DNA of 64,000 bases from Halosimplex pelagicum (GCF_013415905.1 NZ_CP058909.1:4154001-4218000), one strand, 5' to 3'. Shown: positions 41,719 to 51,442, numbered from the stretch's first letter. The notes: generated by a model not told the origin, from the letters alone. Made by a program: numbers and translations.

Positions 41719-43452
41719 CTACTGCCGCTCGGCCAGCCGCTCGACCCGCTCCAGCGAGTCGGTGTCGTCGGGGTCGATGTCGTCGCGAACGCCCAGAAAC
41801 CGCGGGAACCGCAGGGCGTAGCCCGCGGCGTAGGTGGGCGAGGCCTGGATCTCCTCGTAGCCGACTTCGAAGACGACGGCGGGGTCGACGTCCACGTCGG
41901 CGCCGTCCTCGCTCAGGACGTGGGGTTCGAGCAGGTCCGTCAGGTCTTCGAGTTCCTCGTCGGTGATACCGGTCGCGACCTTGCCGAGCGGGGCGAACCC
42001 ATCGTCGGTCCGCGCCGAGATCTCGAAGGTCCCGAGCAGTTCGGCCCGACGTCCCTCGCCCCACTCCGCACCCGTCACGACCAGGTCCAGCGTCTCCACG
42101 TCGGGCTTGCGCTTGAGCCACTGCTTGCCGCGCCGGCCCGGCGTGTACGCCGACCCGGGGTTTTTCAGCATGATCCCCTCGTGGCCGGCGTCCAGCGCCT
42201 CGGCCTCGATGGCGGCGATCTCGTCGGGGTCGTCGGAGACGGTGAGTGCCGACAGCGCCGCGGCGCCGGCTTCGCCGAGGGCCGATTCGAGGCGGTCGTG
42301 GCGCTCGGTCAGCGGGTCGTCGAGCAGGTCGTCCCCGTCGGCGTGGAGGCAGTCGAACGCCCGGAACTCGACGGAGGTGTCCTCGCGAGCCTTCGCCACG
42401 TCGTGTTTCCGGCGGAACCGCCGCAGGACCTCCTGGAACGGCAGCGGCGACCCGTCGTCGGCGACCGCCACGACCTCGCCGTCGAGGATGGCGGGGGTGT
42501 CGAGGGCGCCCTCGACGAACTCGACGACCTCCGGGAGCGGGTCGGTCACGTCCTCCATGTTCCGGGAGAACAGGCGGGTCCGAGGGCCTTCGCCCCCGTC
42601 GCCGATCCCGTCGGGGTCGTGATGCACCTGCACCCTCGCGCCGTCGAACTTCCACTCCACGGCGGCCGCCTCCCAGTCGTCGAGCGCCTCGGTGACGGTG
42701 CCGGCCTGGGCGAGCATCGCGCCGACCGGCCGGCCGACTTCGAGGCCGAGCGATTCGAGGCCGTCGAGCCCCTCGTCGCGGGCGACGACCGCCACCTCGC
42801 CGTGGTCGTTGGTGACCTGCAGCGCCCGCTCGACCTCGTCGACGGGCACGTCGAACGCGTCGGCGATCGCGTCCCTGACGGCCCCGTCGCCGACGCCGAT
42901 GCGCATCTCCGAGAGGACGAGCCGGGCGAGATACCGCGCCTCGTCGTCCCCCGTCCGGTTGAACAGCCCGAACAGGATGTCCCGCTTGGTGTCGCGGCTG
43001 CCCGAGCCCTCGGTCGCGGCGAGGTCGCGCAGTTCGTCGTCGACCTCGGCGACGGTGAGGCCGCCGGTTCCGCCTGCACCACTCCCGTCACCGCCTGTCT
43101 CGCCGCCCGCTCCGGCGCCCGCGCCGAACGCGGCCAGCCCCCGCTGGCCGCCGAAGTCGTAGCCGGAGGCGACCTCGCCCACGTCGCCCACGTCGGCGAC
43201 CCGCTCTTCCACGTCGTCGACGGTGACGTTCCGGCCGGCCGCCTTCGCGATGGCCTCGTAGCACAGCGCCGGCCCGATATCGAGCTTCGTCGAGTCGTGG
43301 GCCGGGAACACCCGTCCCTGGACGTAGCGGGCGACGACGGGCAGGTCCGCGCCCGCCGCACCCAGCAGGTCGGTCACGCGCTCGCGCACGTCGGTGTCGG
43401 CGCTCTCGGCTTCGATCGCCCGGGCGCGCTCGGCGAAGGCGGCCAGCTCCAT
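41719..43452 (-). CDS. lig: ATP-dependent DNA ligase
   Basis: 577 residues. Seals nicks in replication and repair through a ligase-AMP intermediate; nucleotidyl acceptor Lys268 in EWKFDGARVQVHHD (KxDG). N-terminal DNA-binding domain (AFAERARAIEAESADTDVRE; AHDSTKLDIGPALCYEAIA). Later motifs: PAILDGEVVA, EFRAFDCLHAD, EGIMLKNPGSAYTPGRRGKQ and WLKRKPD (motif V). A Gly/Ser-rich loop near residues 112-138 (GAGAGGETGGDGSGAGGTGG) interrupts the DNA-binding domain and is probably a flexible, non-conserved linker. TATA-like CTTTAAG on the minus strand 28 bases upstream. Confidence 0.95.
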   Translation of the reverse strand: MELAAFAERARAIEAESADTDVRERVTDLLGAAGADLPVVARYVQGRVFPAHDSTKLDIGPALCYEAIAKAAGRNVTVDDVEERVADVGDVGEVASGYDFGGQRGLAAFGAGAGAGGETGGDGSGAGGTGGLTVAEVDDELRDLAATEGSGSRDTKRDILFGLFNRTGDDEARYLARLVLSEMRIGVGDGAVRDAIADAFDVPVDEVERALQVTNDHGEVAVVARDEGLDGLESLGLEVGRPVGAMLAQAGTVTEALDDWEAAAVEWKFDGARVQVHHDPDGIGDGGEGPRTRLFSRNMEDVTDPLPEVVEFVEGALDTPAILDGEVVAVADDGSPLPFQEVLRRFRRKHDVAKAREDTSVEFRAFDCLHADGDDLLDDPLTERHDRLESALGEAGAAALSALTVSDDPDEIAAIEAEALDAGHEGIMLKNPGSAYTPGRRGKQWLKRKPDVETLDLVVTGAEWGEGRRAELLGTFEISARTDDGFAPLGKVATGITDEELEDLTDLLEPHVLSEDGADVDVDPAVVFEVGYEEIQASPTYAAGYALRFPRFLGVRDDIDPDDTDSLERVERLAERQ

Positions 43453-43527
43453 CGCCTCGTCGGTAGGTCCCCCGCCGGTCTTAAAGCCCCCGACCCCGGC
43501 CGGAATCGGCCTGCTCGCGGGGACCGA

Positions 43528-46095
43528 TCAGCCTGTCGTGGTCGACCCGCCCGCCGGGACCGAACCCGCGAGGAGACCCCGGAGCGACTGGCTCCCGCTC
43601 CGGTCCGACCGCAGGACCTGCGCCACGTCGTAGATCCGCGTCCGCTCGGTCGGGTAGGTCCGGTCGACCGAGCCGCCGGTGTAGCCGAACCGTTCGTCGC
43701 CGTCGGTGTCGAGATGGGGCACCGCGTACAGCTCCATCTCGGCGCTGTAGGTCGATTCGAGGCGTATGCGCAGGTCGTCGTGCGAGCCCGCCGCGAGGTA
43801 CTCGCTGTGGCCGACGACCTCGCCGTCGGCGGTCCGCGAGCGGATCGTGACGTAGCCGCCCTCCGAGAGCGAGACGGAGTCGACGGTGACGGTCTCGCCG
43901 GTCATCGTCTGGTCGTCGAAGGTGACCTGCGCGACCGGGGAGGACAACAGCAGGAAGGCGCCGTAGGCGACGGCGAGCATGATCGCCGCGTGTTTCGCGC
44001 CGTGTTTGAGCGAGCCCTCGCCGAGCTGGCCGGCGATGAAGCCCGAGAGGACCGCCTGGACGATGGCCGTGTGGAAGAAGACGAGGGTGTAGGCGGCCTT
44101 GTTCACCTGGCCGAAGCGGGCGAACGACTCGACGTTGACGGCGAGCCGGTTGCTGTTCTCCGGCGTCGGGACGTTGTTCGGGAGGCTCGGCACGAGCACC
44201 TCCTGGACGGCGACGATGATGACGAGGAACACCGCGAAGGAGATGTAGATGACGACGAGGTAGGTGAACATCTGCTGGCGGCGCTTGCGCCGGAGTTTGA
44301 GCTCCGAAGCCGCCTGCTCGCCGGCGATCCGCAGGACCGGCGAGAGGTTCCCACTCGCCCGGAGGGCGTTCGTGAGCAGCGTGACGACGCGGGTCGTCGC
44401 GGTCGTGCGGACGCGGAGGCCGAACCGGCGCAGGGCGTCGTCGACGTTCGCCCCGTAGGTCAGGTCCCGGCAGATCCGGTCGACCTCGACCGAGAGGACG
44501 CCCAGGTCGCTCTCGCGGACGCGCTCGAACCCCTCGACGACGGACATCCCCGCCTCGTTGAGGCTCGCGAGCCGTTCGAGCAGCTCCGGCAGCGCCGCCT
44601 CCATCCGCCGGATACGCCGGGTGTATATCTCCCAGACGACCGCGAACGAGCCGATCACCAGCAGCGCCGCCTGGATGAACACGTCGTCGAGAGCGCGGGT
44701 CCGGACGCCGGTGGCCGAGAACGCGGCCGGCGCCCGGAGGGCGATCGACAGCAGCGCTATCGGGACGGTGACGTAGAGGACCGCCGTCGGCCGCCGCATG
44801 AGTCCGCGGAACGGCCGGTCGACCAGCGACCGGACGCGCCGCAGCGAGTCGTACACCGCGAGCTGCTCGCGGAGGCTCGACGACGCCGTGTAGCCGCCGT
44901 CGGCCACGGGAGCGTCGACGCGCTCGCCGGTCGCTCCCGTGTCTCCCGCACCTCCGTCGGTCGCTCCCCCGTCTGCCGCGCCCTCGTTCGCCTCGGGAAC
45001 GCCCGAGCGCCCGCGCATCGACTGGGCGAGCGCACCGGTCTCGCTCCCGCTCGCGACGCCGAGCAGGTCGAGCTTCCCGGCGAGGTAGACCATGAACAGG
45101 ACGTTGGCCAGCGGGATCATCACGTAGGCGAGCAGGCGCAGGAAGTTGATCGTCTGGGTCGTCGTCAGCCCGAAGACGAGCAGGATCGTCATGAGGAACA
45201 GCGTCCCGGCGACGAGGACGGTGACGTAGGCCTCGGCGATGGTCGCCAGCAGTTCGAGGATGTCCTCCTGGCGGTCGACGGCCTCGTCCCGGTAGCGCTC
45301 GTACTGGTCGCGCAGGAACTCGGGGAGGTTCTGCCCGCTCTGGAGGACGCTCGCGAAGTTCTCGCTGAAGGTCTTGAACTGCTCGCTCGGCGTGCGTTTC
45401 GAGGCGTTGCGGACCGCGGTGATGATGTCCCGGCCGAACAGGTCCATCTCGCGGACGGCGACGGAGATCTCGTCGGCGCCGTGGCCGTACACGTCGCGGT
45501 TGTCCGCGAGCGTCCGCATCACCGCCGGGGTGGACATCCCGCCCCGCGACAGCGCGTAGACGAACGCGACCGTCCGCGGCAGCCCCTCGTTGATGCCGCG
45601 TCGCCGGACCTCGGCGTGGCTCCGCGGGCGCTCCCAGCGGTACCAGTAGGTGAACCCGGCGACGACGAGCCCGGAGAGGGCGCCGCCGGCCGTCAGCACG
45701 GCGAACACCTGATTCGGAGTCAGTTCCGGCTCCAGCTCCGGCCGACCGAGCGCGTTGGCCATCGCGTCGGGCAGCGCCTGAATGAACTCCCCGAGCGCCG
45801 GGAGCACGAGCAAGACCCCGCCGAAGACGTACACGCCGAGGATGGCGCCGGCCAGCGCGGCGACGCCCGTCACGAGGTAGGTCTCGGCGGCGTAGGCGCG
45901 GTAGGTCCGGTCGACGTACGCCTCCTTGAGCCGGTTCCGGCGGTCGGGCGCCTCCTCGGGGACGTACCGGCCGAAGTAGCGTCGCGCCGTCCGGGTGACC
46001 CAGGTGTCGAGCCCGGCGTGGAGCGACGACAGCGGTATCAGCGCGACCAGCGCCAGCGCGACGAGCAGCGGCGCGAGCCCGAGGACCGAACTCAT
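43528..46095 (-). CDS. pilC: Type IV pilus/secretion membrane protein PilC (TadC/FlaJ-like)
   Basis: 855 residues, the large double version of the type II/IV secretion platform protein. Two F-domain modules are visible (about 150-340, ALSRGGMSTPAVMRTLADNR and QSGQNLPEFLRDQYERYRDE; about 520-700, RLASLNEAGMSVVEGFERVR and RASGNLSPVLRIAGEQAASE), each followed by membrane helices. An Ala/Gly/Asp linker near residue 360-400 (EANEGAADGGATDGGAGDTG) separates them. C-terminal part carries more membrane helices and a beta-rich domain outside. Its start overlaps the PilB stop by four bases. Probably assembles type IV pili for adhesion; pilin genes are not here. Confidence 0.9.
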   Translation of the reverse strand: MSSVLGLAPLLVALALVALIPLSSLHAGLDTWVTRTARRYFGRYVPEEAPDRRNRLKEAYVDRTYRAYAAETYLVTGVAALAGAILGVYVFGGVLLVLPALGEFIQALPDAMANALGRPELEPELTPNQVFAVLTAGGALSGLVVAGFTYWYRWERPRSHAEVRRRGINEGLPRTVAFVYALSRGGMSTPAVMRTLADNRDVYGHGADEISVAVREMDLFGRDIITAVRNASKRTPSEQFKTFSENFASVLQSGQNLPEFLRDQYERYRDEAVDRQEDILELLATIAEAYVTVLVAGTLFLMTILLVFGLTTTQTINFLRLLAYVMIPLANVLFMVYLAGKLDLLGVASGSETGALAQSMRGRSGVPEANEGAADGGATDGGAGDTGATGERVDAPVADGGYTASSSLREQLAVYDSLRRVRSLVDRPFRGLMRRPTAVLYVTVPIALLSIALRAPAAFSATGVRTRALDDVFIQAALLVIGSFAVVWEIYTRRIRRMEAALPELLERLASLNEAGMSVVEGFERVRESDLGVLSVEVDRICRDLTYGANVDDALRRFGLRVRTTATTRVVTLLTNALRASGNLSPVLRIAGEQAASELKLRRKRRQQMFTYLVVIYISFAVFLVIIVAVQEVLVPSLPNNVPTPENSNRLAVNVESFARFGQVNKAAYTLVFFHTAIVQAVLSGFIAGQLGEGSLKHGAKHAAIMLAVAYGAFLLLSSPVAQVTFDDQTMTGETVTVDSVSLSEGGYVTIRSRTADGEVVGHSEYLAAGSHDDLRIRLESTYSAEMELYAVPHLDTDGDERFGYTGGSVDRTYPTERTRIYDVAQVLRSDRSGSQSLRGLLAGSVPAGGSTTTG

Positions 46096-47795
46096 GGCTG
46101 GTCGCCGACGGCCGAGTCGGCGCCGTCCTCGACGGCCGGCTCGGATCCGGCGCCGACGGCCGGGTCGGTCTCCTCGTCGACGGTCACGTCGGCCTCGTCG
46201 ATCATCGCGACGACCTCCTCGGGGTCGGCGTAGTACTTGTTCACCATCGCCGTGAACCGCCGGAAGTCGGTGATGCCGTTCTCCTGGAGGTACGTCAGGA
46301 ACCGCCGCCGGTTGCGCAGCTCGCGGAGCAACTCGGCGCGGGTCCAGCCCTGTTCCTGACGGATCTCGTCGAGAAGTTCGCTGTTGTTACGGGAGAAGGA
46401 GTCGCTGGTACCGTCCCAGGAGTAGGTGTTGGAGTAGTCGAGTTCGCCGGTCCGCTGGTCGATCCCCTCGATCTCGGCGATGGTCCGGGCGCGCCGGACC
46501 CGCTCGCCGCCCGAACGCGTCAGGACCTGGACGCTCAACACGTCCAGGCTCTGGACCATCGGCCGCGGGACGTTGATCGGCTCGTTCTCTAGCCTGTTGA
46601 TGACCGTCTGGACGGAGTCGGCGTGCAGCGTTGAGAACGTCGTGTGGCCGGTGTTCATCGCCTGGAACAGCGTGATGGCCTCCTCGCCGCGGACCTCGCC
46701 GACGACGATGTACTCGGGGCGGTGGCGCAGCGACGACCGCAGCAGGTCGTACATCGTGATGTCGCCGTCGCCCATGCGCTCGCGGGTGACCGACGAGAGC
46801 CAGTTCTCGTGGTACAGCGACAGCTCGCGGGTGTCCTCGATGGTGATCACCTTCGAGCGGGGCGGGATGAACATCGAGACGGCGTTCATCGAGGTGGTCT
46901 TGCCCGCCGCGGTGCCGCCGGCGAAGATGAGGCTCTTGTTGTTCTCGATGCAGAGCCAGAGGAAGGCGAGCATCCGGTCGTCGTAGGTGCCGTAGTTCAT
47001 CAGGTCGACCGGCGTGAACGGCTCCTCGGCGTACTTCCGGATGGTGAAGGCCGACCCGCGCGGGGTCACCTCCTCGCCGAGCGCGAGTTCGATGCGGGAG
47101 CCGTCGGGCAGCGTCGTCGAGACGACGGGGTCGCTGACGCTGACGTGGCGGCCCGAGCGCTGGGCGAGCTGGATGACGTAGTCGTCGAGTTCGTCGCGCT
47201 CGAAGGCGACCGTCGACTCCACGTCGGTGTACTCCTCGTGGTAGACGAACACGGGCAGACCGGCGCCGTCGCAGGAGATGTCCTCGACGCGCGAGTCGTG
47301 CATGATGGGGTCGAGCTTGCCGTAGCCCAGGAACGAGCGGTGCAGATAGTAGTACAGCCGGTAGAACGTCTCGGTCGCCACGTCGACGCCGTACTCCTCG
47401 AGGCGCTGACGGAGCTCCTCGCGCAGGGCGTCGGCGGGGTCGTCGTTCACGTCGTCACGATAGAGGAGGGGGTCGCGGATATCGTCGAACACGCGGTGGA
47501 GCAACTCGCGCTCGGTCTCGTCGAGGGTCGGCTCGACGACGCGGTAGCGGTGCTCGTTCTCCTCGTCGTCGTAGGCGATCGAGACGTAGGCGAAGGGGGC
47601 GTTGAGCCAGTAGCGGTCGACCTCGCGGCCGCCGCTCGGCGGGTCGTCGGCGACCAGCCGGCCGTGGCGAGCGGGGTCGTAGTCCGGGACGTGGATCCGC
47701 GAGCCCGTGAGTGCGCCGGCCGCCCGCGAGAGCCACTGCTGAAAGGCCGCGAGCCGTCCGTCCGCGCTCGGTCCGTTCGTCGCTTCGCGTGACAT
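46092..47795 (-). CDS. pilB: Type IV pilus assembly ATPase PilB
   Basis: 567 residues. Secretion/pilus ATPase of the GspE/TadA superfamily. Walker A IFAGGTAAGKTTSMN (Lys299), Asp box VITIEDTRELSLYHENW, Walker B and His box YIVVGEVRGEEAITLFQAMN followed by TGHTTFSTLHADSV. N-terminal region (about 60-230) has the FlaI/TadA-type domain YYLHRSFLGYGKLDPIMHDS. The C-terminal extension after residue 470 (RAELLRELRNRRRFLTYLQE) is helical. ATG at 47795 (MSREATNG) chosen: an upstream GTG at 47840 abuts the TATA-like TTTAAGTG (47839-47846) and cannot be used from that promoter. Confidence 0.92.
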   Translation of the reverse strand: MSREATNGPSADGRLAAFQQWLSRAAGALTGSRIHVPDYDPARHGRLVADDPPSGGREVDRYWLNAPFAYVSIAYDDEENEHRYRVVEPTLDETERELLHRVFDDIRDPLLYRDDVNDDPADALREELRQRLEEYGVDVATETFYRLYYYLHRSFLGYGKLDPIMHDSRVEDISCDGAGLPVFVYHEEYTDVESTVAFERDELDDYVIQLAQRSGRHVSVSDPVVSTTLPDGSRIELALGEEVTPRGSAFTIRKYAEEPFTPVDLMNYGTYDDRMLAFLWLCIENNKSLIFAGGTAAGKTTSMNAVSMFIPPRSKVITIEDTRELSLYHENWLSSVTRERMGDGDITMYDLLRSSLRHRPEYIVVGEVRGEEAITLFQAMNTGHTTFSTLHADSVQTVINRLENEPINVPRPMVQSLDVLSVQVLTRSGGERVRRARTIAEIEGIDQRTGELDYSNTYSWDGTSDSFSRNNSELLDEIRQEQGWTRAELLRELRNRRRFLTYLQENGITDFRRFTAMVNKYYADPEEVVAMIDEADVTVDEETDPAVGAGSEPAVEDGADSAVGDQP

Positions 47796-47916
47796 GAGAA
47801 CCCCCGGAAGGTCGTTACCCGACGTACCCCGGCGAGTCACTTAAACTCGGACCCCCAGTAATCACGGATGAAATTCGCGAGGGGACGGGGGGTCGGGTCG
47901 CTACCGATCGCCCGGA

Positions 47917-48201
47917 TCACACAGTGAACAGATGCCCCTCCTCGGGCACGTCGAACAGGCCGATGCGGGCGCCGGCGTCGAGCCAGGCGTGGCCGTAGGA
48001 GAAGGAGGCCAGCGCGTTGACGGGGTCGCCCTCGTCGCGGAAGTGGCGGCCGTCTTCGAGGTACGAGCGGGCCATCTCCTCGCACTCGGCGGCGGCGTCG
48101 GCCATCGGCGTCCCCTCGGGCGGCGCCACCTCTGCGGCGTCGAGCGCCTCGGCGAGCAATCCCTCGTAGCGGTCGGTCTTCTCCTGTAGATCGGCGGGCA
48201 T
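47917..48201 (-). CDS. DUF357-domain protein
   Basis: 94 residues, all helical: MPADLQEKTDRYEGLLAEAL, AAECEEMARSYLEDGRHFRD and DPVNALASFSYGHAWLDAGA match DUF357, a family of unknown function widely found in euryarchaea. Start set at MPADLQ; the frame is open to 48465 but that extension is Arg/Pro-rich. Lies upstream of pilB on the same strand, 121 bases away with the pilB promoter between, so not obviously linked. Confidence 0.85.
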   Translation of the reverse strand: MPADLQEKTDRYEGLLAEALDAAEVAPPEGTPMADAAAECEEMARSYLEDGRHFRDEGDPVNALASFSYGHAWLDAGARIGLFDVPEEGHLFTV

Positions 48202-48391
48202 AGTGGGACCGAGCGGCGGTGTGGCCCTAAGCGTTCGGTCGTCGGCCGGCGGCGGGCGGCGAGCGGCGGCCCGCCGACTGCCGAGAGCCGACCGCCCGTC
48301 GACTCCCGGGAACCGACCGTTCGACTGCGCGGTACTCGCCGGATACTCACGTTCTCTGAGGGGTATTGGTCGTCGGGGCCGAAAGGGGGGC

Positions 48392-49096
48392 ATGGACGAC
48401 GACCTCGGCGACAGCCGACTCGACCGCGGCGACGAGGAGGTCGGCGCGGAGATCGCCGGCGACACCGACGCGCTCCTCGGGGCGCTCCCGCACTTCTACC
48501 GGGGCGAGGTGAGCCAGGCCAACAGCGCCCAGGACCGGATCGACCGCACGACGAACTGGGCGATAACCCTCCTGGCGGCGCTGCTGTCGCTCGTGTTCGC
48601 CGGGCCGGAGATGCCGGCGTACCTGTTGCTCATCGCCGTCGCGGCGCTCGCCGCCTTCCTCTCCTACGAGGTGCGCCGTTACCGGTTCTACGACATGCAC
48701 CGGTCGAGAGTGCGGATCGTCCAGGAGAACGTCTTCGCCAACGCGCTCTCGCCGGAGGGCGCCGAACACCCCGAATGGCGCGAGGAGCTGAGCCGGGACC
48801 TCCGCTACCCGACGTTCAAGGTCTCGGTCCTCGAAGCGCTCTCGCGGCGGCTCCGTCGGATCTACGGGCTGCTGTTCGCCGTCGTCGGCGTCGCGTGGGT
48901 GGCGAAGGTCACCCTGTTCACGCCGGAGAACCGCTGGACCGAGGCGGCGGAACTCCCGGGCATCCCTGGCGTCGTCGTCGCGGGCGCACTCGGCGCGTTC
49001 TACGTCGCGGTCTTCGCGCTGGCACTCTGGCCGATCGAACGGCAGGCCAAGGGCGAGGTCCACGGCGAGCGGGTGGGCGAGTGGAAAGAGGAGTGA
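48392..49096 (+). CDS. DUF2270 membrane protein
   Basis: 234 residues. Acidic N-terminus then HFYRGEVSQANSAQDRIDRT and NWAITLLAALLSLVFAGPEM (first membrane hairpin), YEVRRYRFYDMHRSRVRIVQ (conserved polar loop), and two more helices near 155-175 and 190-212. Pattern matches DUF2270, of unknown function. Start at ATG 48392 after GGGGGGC; the upstream frame to 48203 is basic. Single gene. Confidence 0.85.
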   Translation: MDDDLGDSRLDRGDEEVGAEIAGDTDALLGALPHFYRGEVSQANSAQDRIDRTTNWAITLLAALLSLVFAGPEMPAYLLLIAVAALAAFLSYEVRRYRFYDMHRSRVRIVQENVFANALSPEGAEHPEWREELSRDLRYPTFKVSVLEALSRRLRRIYGLLFAVVGVAWVAKVTLFTPENRWTEAAELPGIPGVVVAGALGAFYVAVFALALWPIERQAKGEVHGERVGEWKEE

Positions 49097-49211
49097 GCGA
49101 GGGAGTACGAGTTCGGTCCGGATCGGGCGATTCCGGCGACCTACCCGCTCGTCGCGGGCGGTCGCCGCGACAGCGCAAGGTAAATACCCCATCCTCCGCT
49201 ATCGGTGAGCA

Positions 49212-50264
49212 ATGAGTTCCGAGACGGCCGACCACCGACGGCTGATCATCGCGGGTTCGGGCATCGCGGGGCTGACCGCCGCCATCTACGCGGCGCGGTC
49301 GAACCTCGACCCGCTCGTGCTGGAGGGCGACGAGCCCGGCGGACAGCTCACGCTGACGACCGACGTGGAGAACTACCCCGGGTTCCCCGACGGCGTCGGC
49401 GGCACCGAGCTGGTCAACGACATGAAGGCCCAGGCCAAGCAGTTCGGCGCGGAGATCGAACACGGCGTCGTCACCGACGTCGACGACGAGGTCCGCCCCT
49501 TCGAGGTCGAGCTCAATACGGGCGACACCTACACCGCCGACGCCGTTATCGCCGCCAGCGGCGCGAGCGCCCGCACCCTCGGGGTCCCCGGCGAGGACGA
49601 CCTGATGGGCTTCGGCGTCTCGACGTGTGCCACCTGCGACGGCGCGTTCTTCCGCGGCGAGGACATGCTCGTCGTCGGCGGCGGTGACGCCGCCTTCGAG
49701 GAGGCCGACTTCCTCACCCGATTCGCCGACACCGTCTACCTGGTCCACCGCCGCGAGGAGTTCCGCGCGGAGGACTACTGGGTCGACCGCCTGATGGACA
49801 AGGTCGACGACGGCGACGTGGAGATCATGCGCAACACCGAACTGCTGGAGGTCCACGGCTCCCAGGAGGCGGGCGTCGACCACGTCACGCTCGCCGAGAA
49901 CGAGTCGGGCCGCCCCTCCGAGAAGCTCGACGAGCCCGGGACCGAGACCTTCGACTTCGACGTGGGCGCCGTCTTCGTCGCCATCGGTCACACGCCCAAC
50001 ACCGACTACCTCGAAGACACCGGCGTCGAGCTGGACCCCGAAGGCTACGTGAACACGCGGGGTAGCGGCGGCGAGGGCGGGAACCAGACCGCGACCGGCG
50101 TCGAGGGGCTGTTCGCCGCGGGCGACGTGGTCGACCACCACTACCAGCAGGCGATCACCGCCGGCGGCATGGGCTGCAAGGCCGCGATGGACGCCGACGA
50201 CTACCTCGAACGCGAGGCGCCCGCCGAGGGCGAGGCCGAGGCGACCGCCGAAGCCGACGACTGA
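49212..50264 (+). CDS. trxB: Thioredoxin-disulfide reductase
   Basis: 350 residues. FAD-binding IIAGSGIAGLTAAIYAAR (about 11), PGGQLTLTTDVENYPGFPDG, redox pair Cys139/Cys142 in STCATCDGAFFRGED, NAD(P)-binding MLVVGGGDAAFEEADFLTRF, and the C-terminal FAD motif GLFAAGDVVDHHYQQAITAG. The family transfers electrons to thioredoxin, but haloarchaeal members may use other donors, so the cofactor is unsure. Ends with an acidic low-complexity tail (EAPAEGEAEATAEADD). TATA-like TAAATAC (49181-49187) 25 bases before the ATG, consistent with a leaderless transcript. Confidence 0.95.
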   Translation: MSSETADHRRLIIAGSGIAGLTAAIYAARSNLDPLVLEGDEPGGQLTLTTDVENYPGFPDGVGGTELVNDMKAQAKQFGAEIEHGVVTDVDDEVRPFEVELNTGDTYTADAVIAASGASARTLGVPGEDDLMGFGVSTCATCDGAFFRGEDMLVVGGGDAAFEEADFLTRFADTVYLVHRREEFRAEDYWVDRLMDKVDDGDVEIMRNTELLEVHGSQEAGVDHVTLAENESGRPSEKLDEPGTETFDFDVGAVFVAIGHTPNTDYLEDTGVELDPEGYVNTRGSGGEGGNQTATGVEGLFAAGDVVDHHYQQAITAGGMGCKAAMDADDYLEREAPAEGEAEATAEADD

Positions 50265-50347
50265 CCGCTCGCGCTTCTCTCGCGGCGGTTCTCGCCCGGA
50301 GCGCACGCTTCCACCAGAGTCATACGTCGGCTCTCCCAACGGAGGCC

Positions 50348-50638
50348 ATGGCAGAATCCGAGACGGTCACGCTCACGCTCGAATCCGACGACGACACGGA
50401 CGAACTCGAAGTGCCGACCGCGCTCGTCGAGATGCTCGCCGAGAGCGAGGACGAGTCGCCGCCCGAGGTCGTCGGCGACATCGCCATGTTCGGCCTCGCA
50501 CAGCGCATCCACAGCGCCGCCCACCACAGCGAGGGCGAGCCCAGCGACGAGATCGCCGAGACGGAGGAACGGACCCTCGAACTCTTCGAGGAGCGGTTCG
50601 GCCGCTCGTTCGCGGAACTGACCGGCCACAGCCACTGA
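50348..50638 (+). CDS. Conserved haloarchaeal protein, 96 residues
   Basis: Very acidic soluble protein: MAESETVTLTLESDDDTDEL, then PTALVEMLAESEDESPPEVV, GDIAMFGLAQRIHSAAHHSE and LFEERFGRSFAELTGHSH. Mixed beta-helix; no cysteine, no membrane segment. I think it belongs to a haloarchaeal family without a function but cannot name it. Follows trxB by 84 bases on the same strand, so a shared transcript is possible. Confidence 0.75.
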   Translation: MAESETVTLTLESDDDTDELEVPTALVEMLAESEDESPPEVVGDIAMFGLAQRIHSAAHHSEGEPSDEIAETEERTLELFEERFGRSFAELTGHSH

Positions 50639-50686
50639 CTCCCTTCTGAGGTCGCCGCTGCATCCGTCGACGCTCGTCCCGACCGC

Positions 50687-51349
50687 TCAGGGAACGTCCC
50701 AGCGGATCAGGACGCCGTCGTCGATGCGTTCCACGTCACGCAGCGACAGCTCCGGGAAGTCGCCGACGAACCCGTCGCCGTCGGCCAGCGTGGGCGCCTT
50801 CCACCCGCCGATGACGGCGGGACCGACGAACGTCGAGAGCTCGTCGACCATGTCGGCGGCGAACAGCGAGAAGATGAGCTCGCCGCCGCCCTCGACCATC
50901 AGTCGCTCGATGCCCCGCTCTTCGAGCTGCGCGAGCGCCTCGGGCAGGTCGACCTGCTGTTCGCCGGCCGAAACGACCTCCGCGCCGGCCTCGCCGATCT
51001 CGGCGACGAAGTCCTGCGGGGCGGCCTCGCTGGTCAGGAGGTACGTCTCGGCGCGGTCGTCGAGGACGCGGGCGTCGGTCGGCGTTCGGACCCGCGAGTC
51101 GGCGACGATGCGGGCGGGGTTCTCGGGTTTGCCGGCGTCGCGGCGTCGCTCGCGGCGGGCGTCGTCGTCGACGGTCAGCGAGGGGTCGTCGGCCAGCACC
51201 GTCCCGACGCCGACCATGACGGCATCGCTCTCGGCGCGCAGCGCGTCGACTCGGTCGAAGTCCTCGGGGCCGCTGATCTCGACCTGTTCGCGCTCGCGGG
51301 TCGATAGCTTCCCGTCGGCGCTCATGGCGGCGTTGACGACGACGTACAT
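50687..51349 (-). CDS. 2,5-diamino-6-ribosylaminopyrimidinone 5'-phosphate reductase (RibD-C fold)
   Basis: 220 residues. MYVVVNAAMSADGKLSTRER is the dihydrofolate-reductase-like start of RibD-C/ArfC enzymes; MVGVGTVLADDPSLTV and RLMVEGGGELIFSLF are the NADPH and substrate motifs. In archaea this family reduces the ribosyl group of the pyrimidine intermediate of riboflavin (and F420-precursor) synthesis. Single gene. The start at 51349 fits the family exactly. A short stretch of RE-rich sequence (RRERRRDAGKPEN) is an extended loop. Confidence 0.88.
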   Translation of the reverse strand: MYVVVNAAMSADGKLSTREREQVEISGPEDFDRVDALRAESDAVMVGVGTVLADDPSLTVDDDARRERRRDAGKPENPARIVADSRVRTPTDARVLDDRAETYLLTSEAAPQDFVAEIGEAGAEVVSAGEQQVDLPEALAQLEERGIERLMVEGGGELIFSLFAADMVDELSTFVGPAVIGGWKAPTLADGDGFVGDFPELSLRDVERIDDGVLIRWDVP

Positions 51350-51442
51350 ACCCCGTAGCTACGCCCTCGCCGGAAAACCGCTTTCGGTGTGGTCGCGCGT
51401 CGCCCCCGTCGCCGCCGGTGGCCGCCCCGTTCGACGGCGGGA

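Noticed and set aside
41920..46233. 1437-residue plus-strand frame across lig and pilC
   Set aside because: Runs antisense through two well-identified genes and their gap; no domain; artefact of composition.
47796..47840. Upstream GTG start for pilB
   Set aside because: It abuts the TATA-like TTTAAGTG element, so a transcript from that promoter would not contain it; ATG at 47795 fits better.
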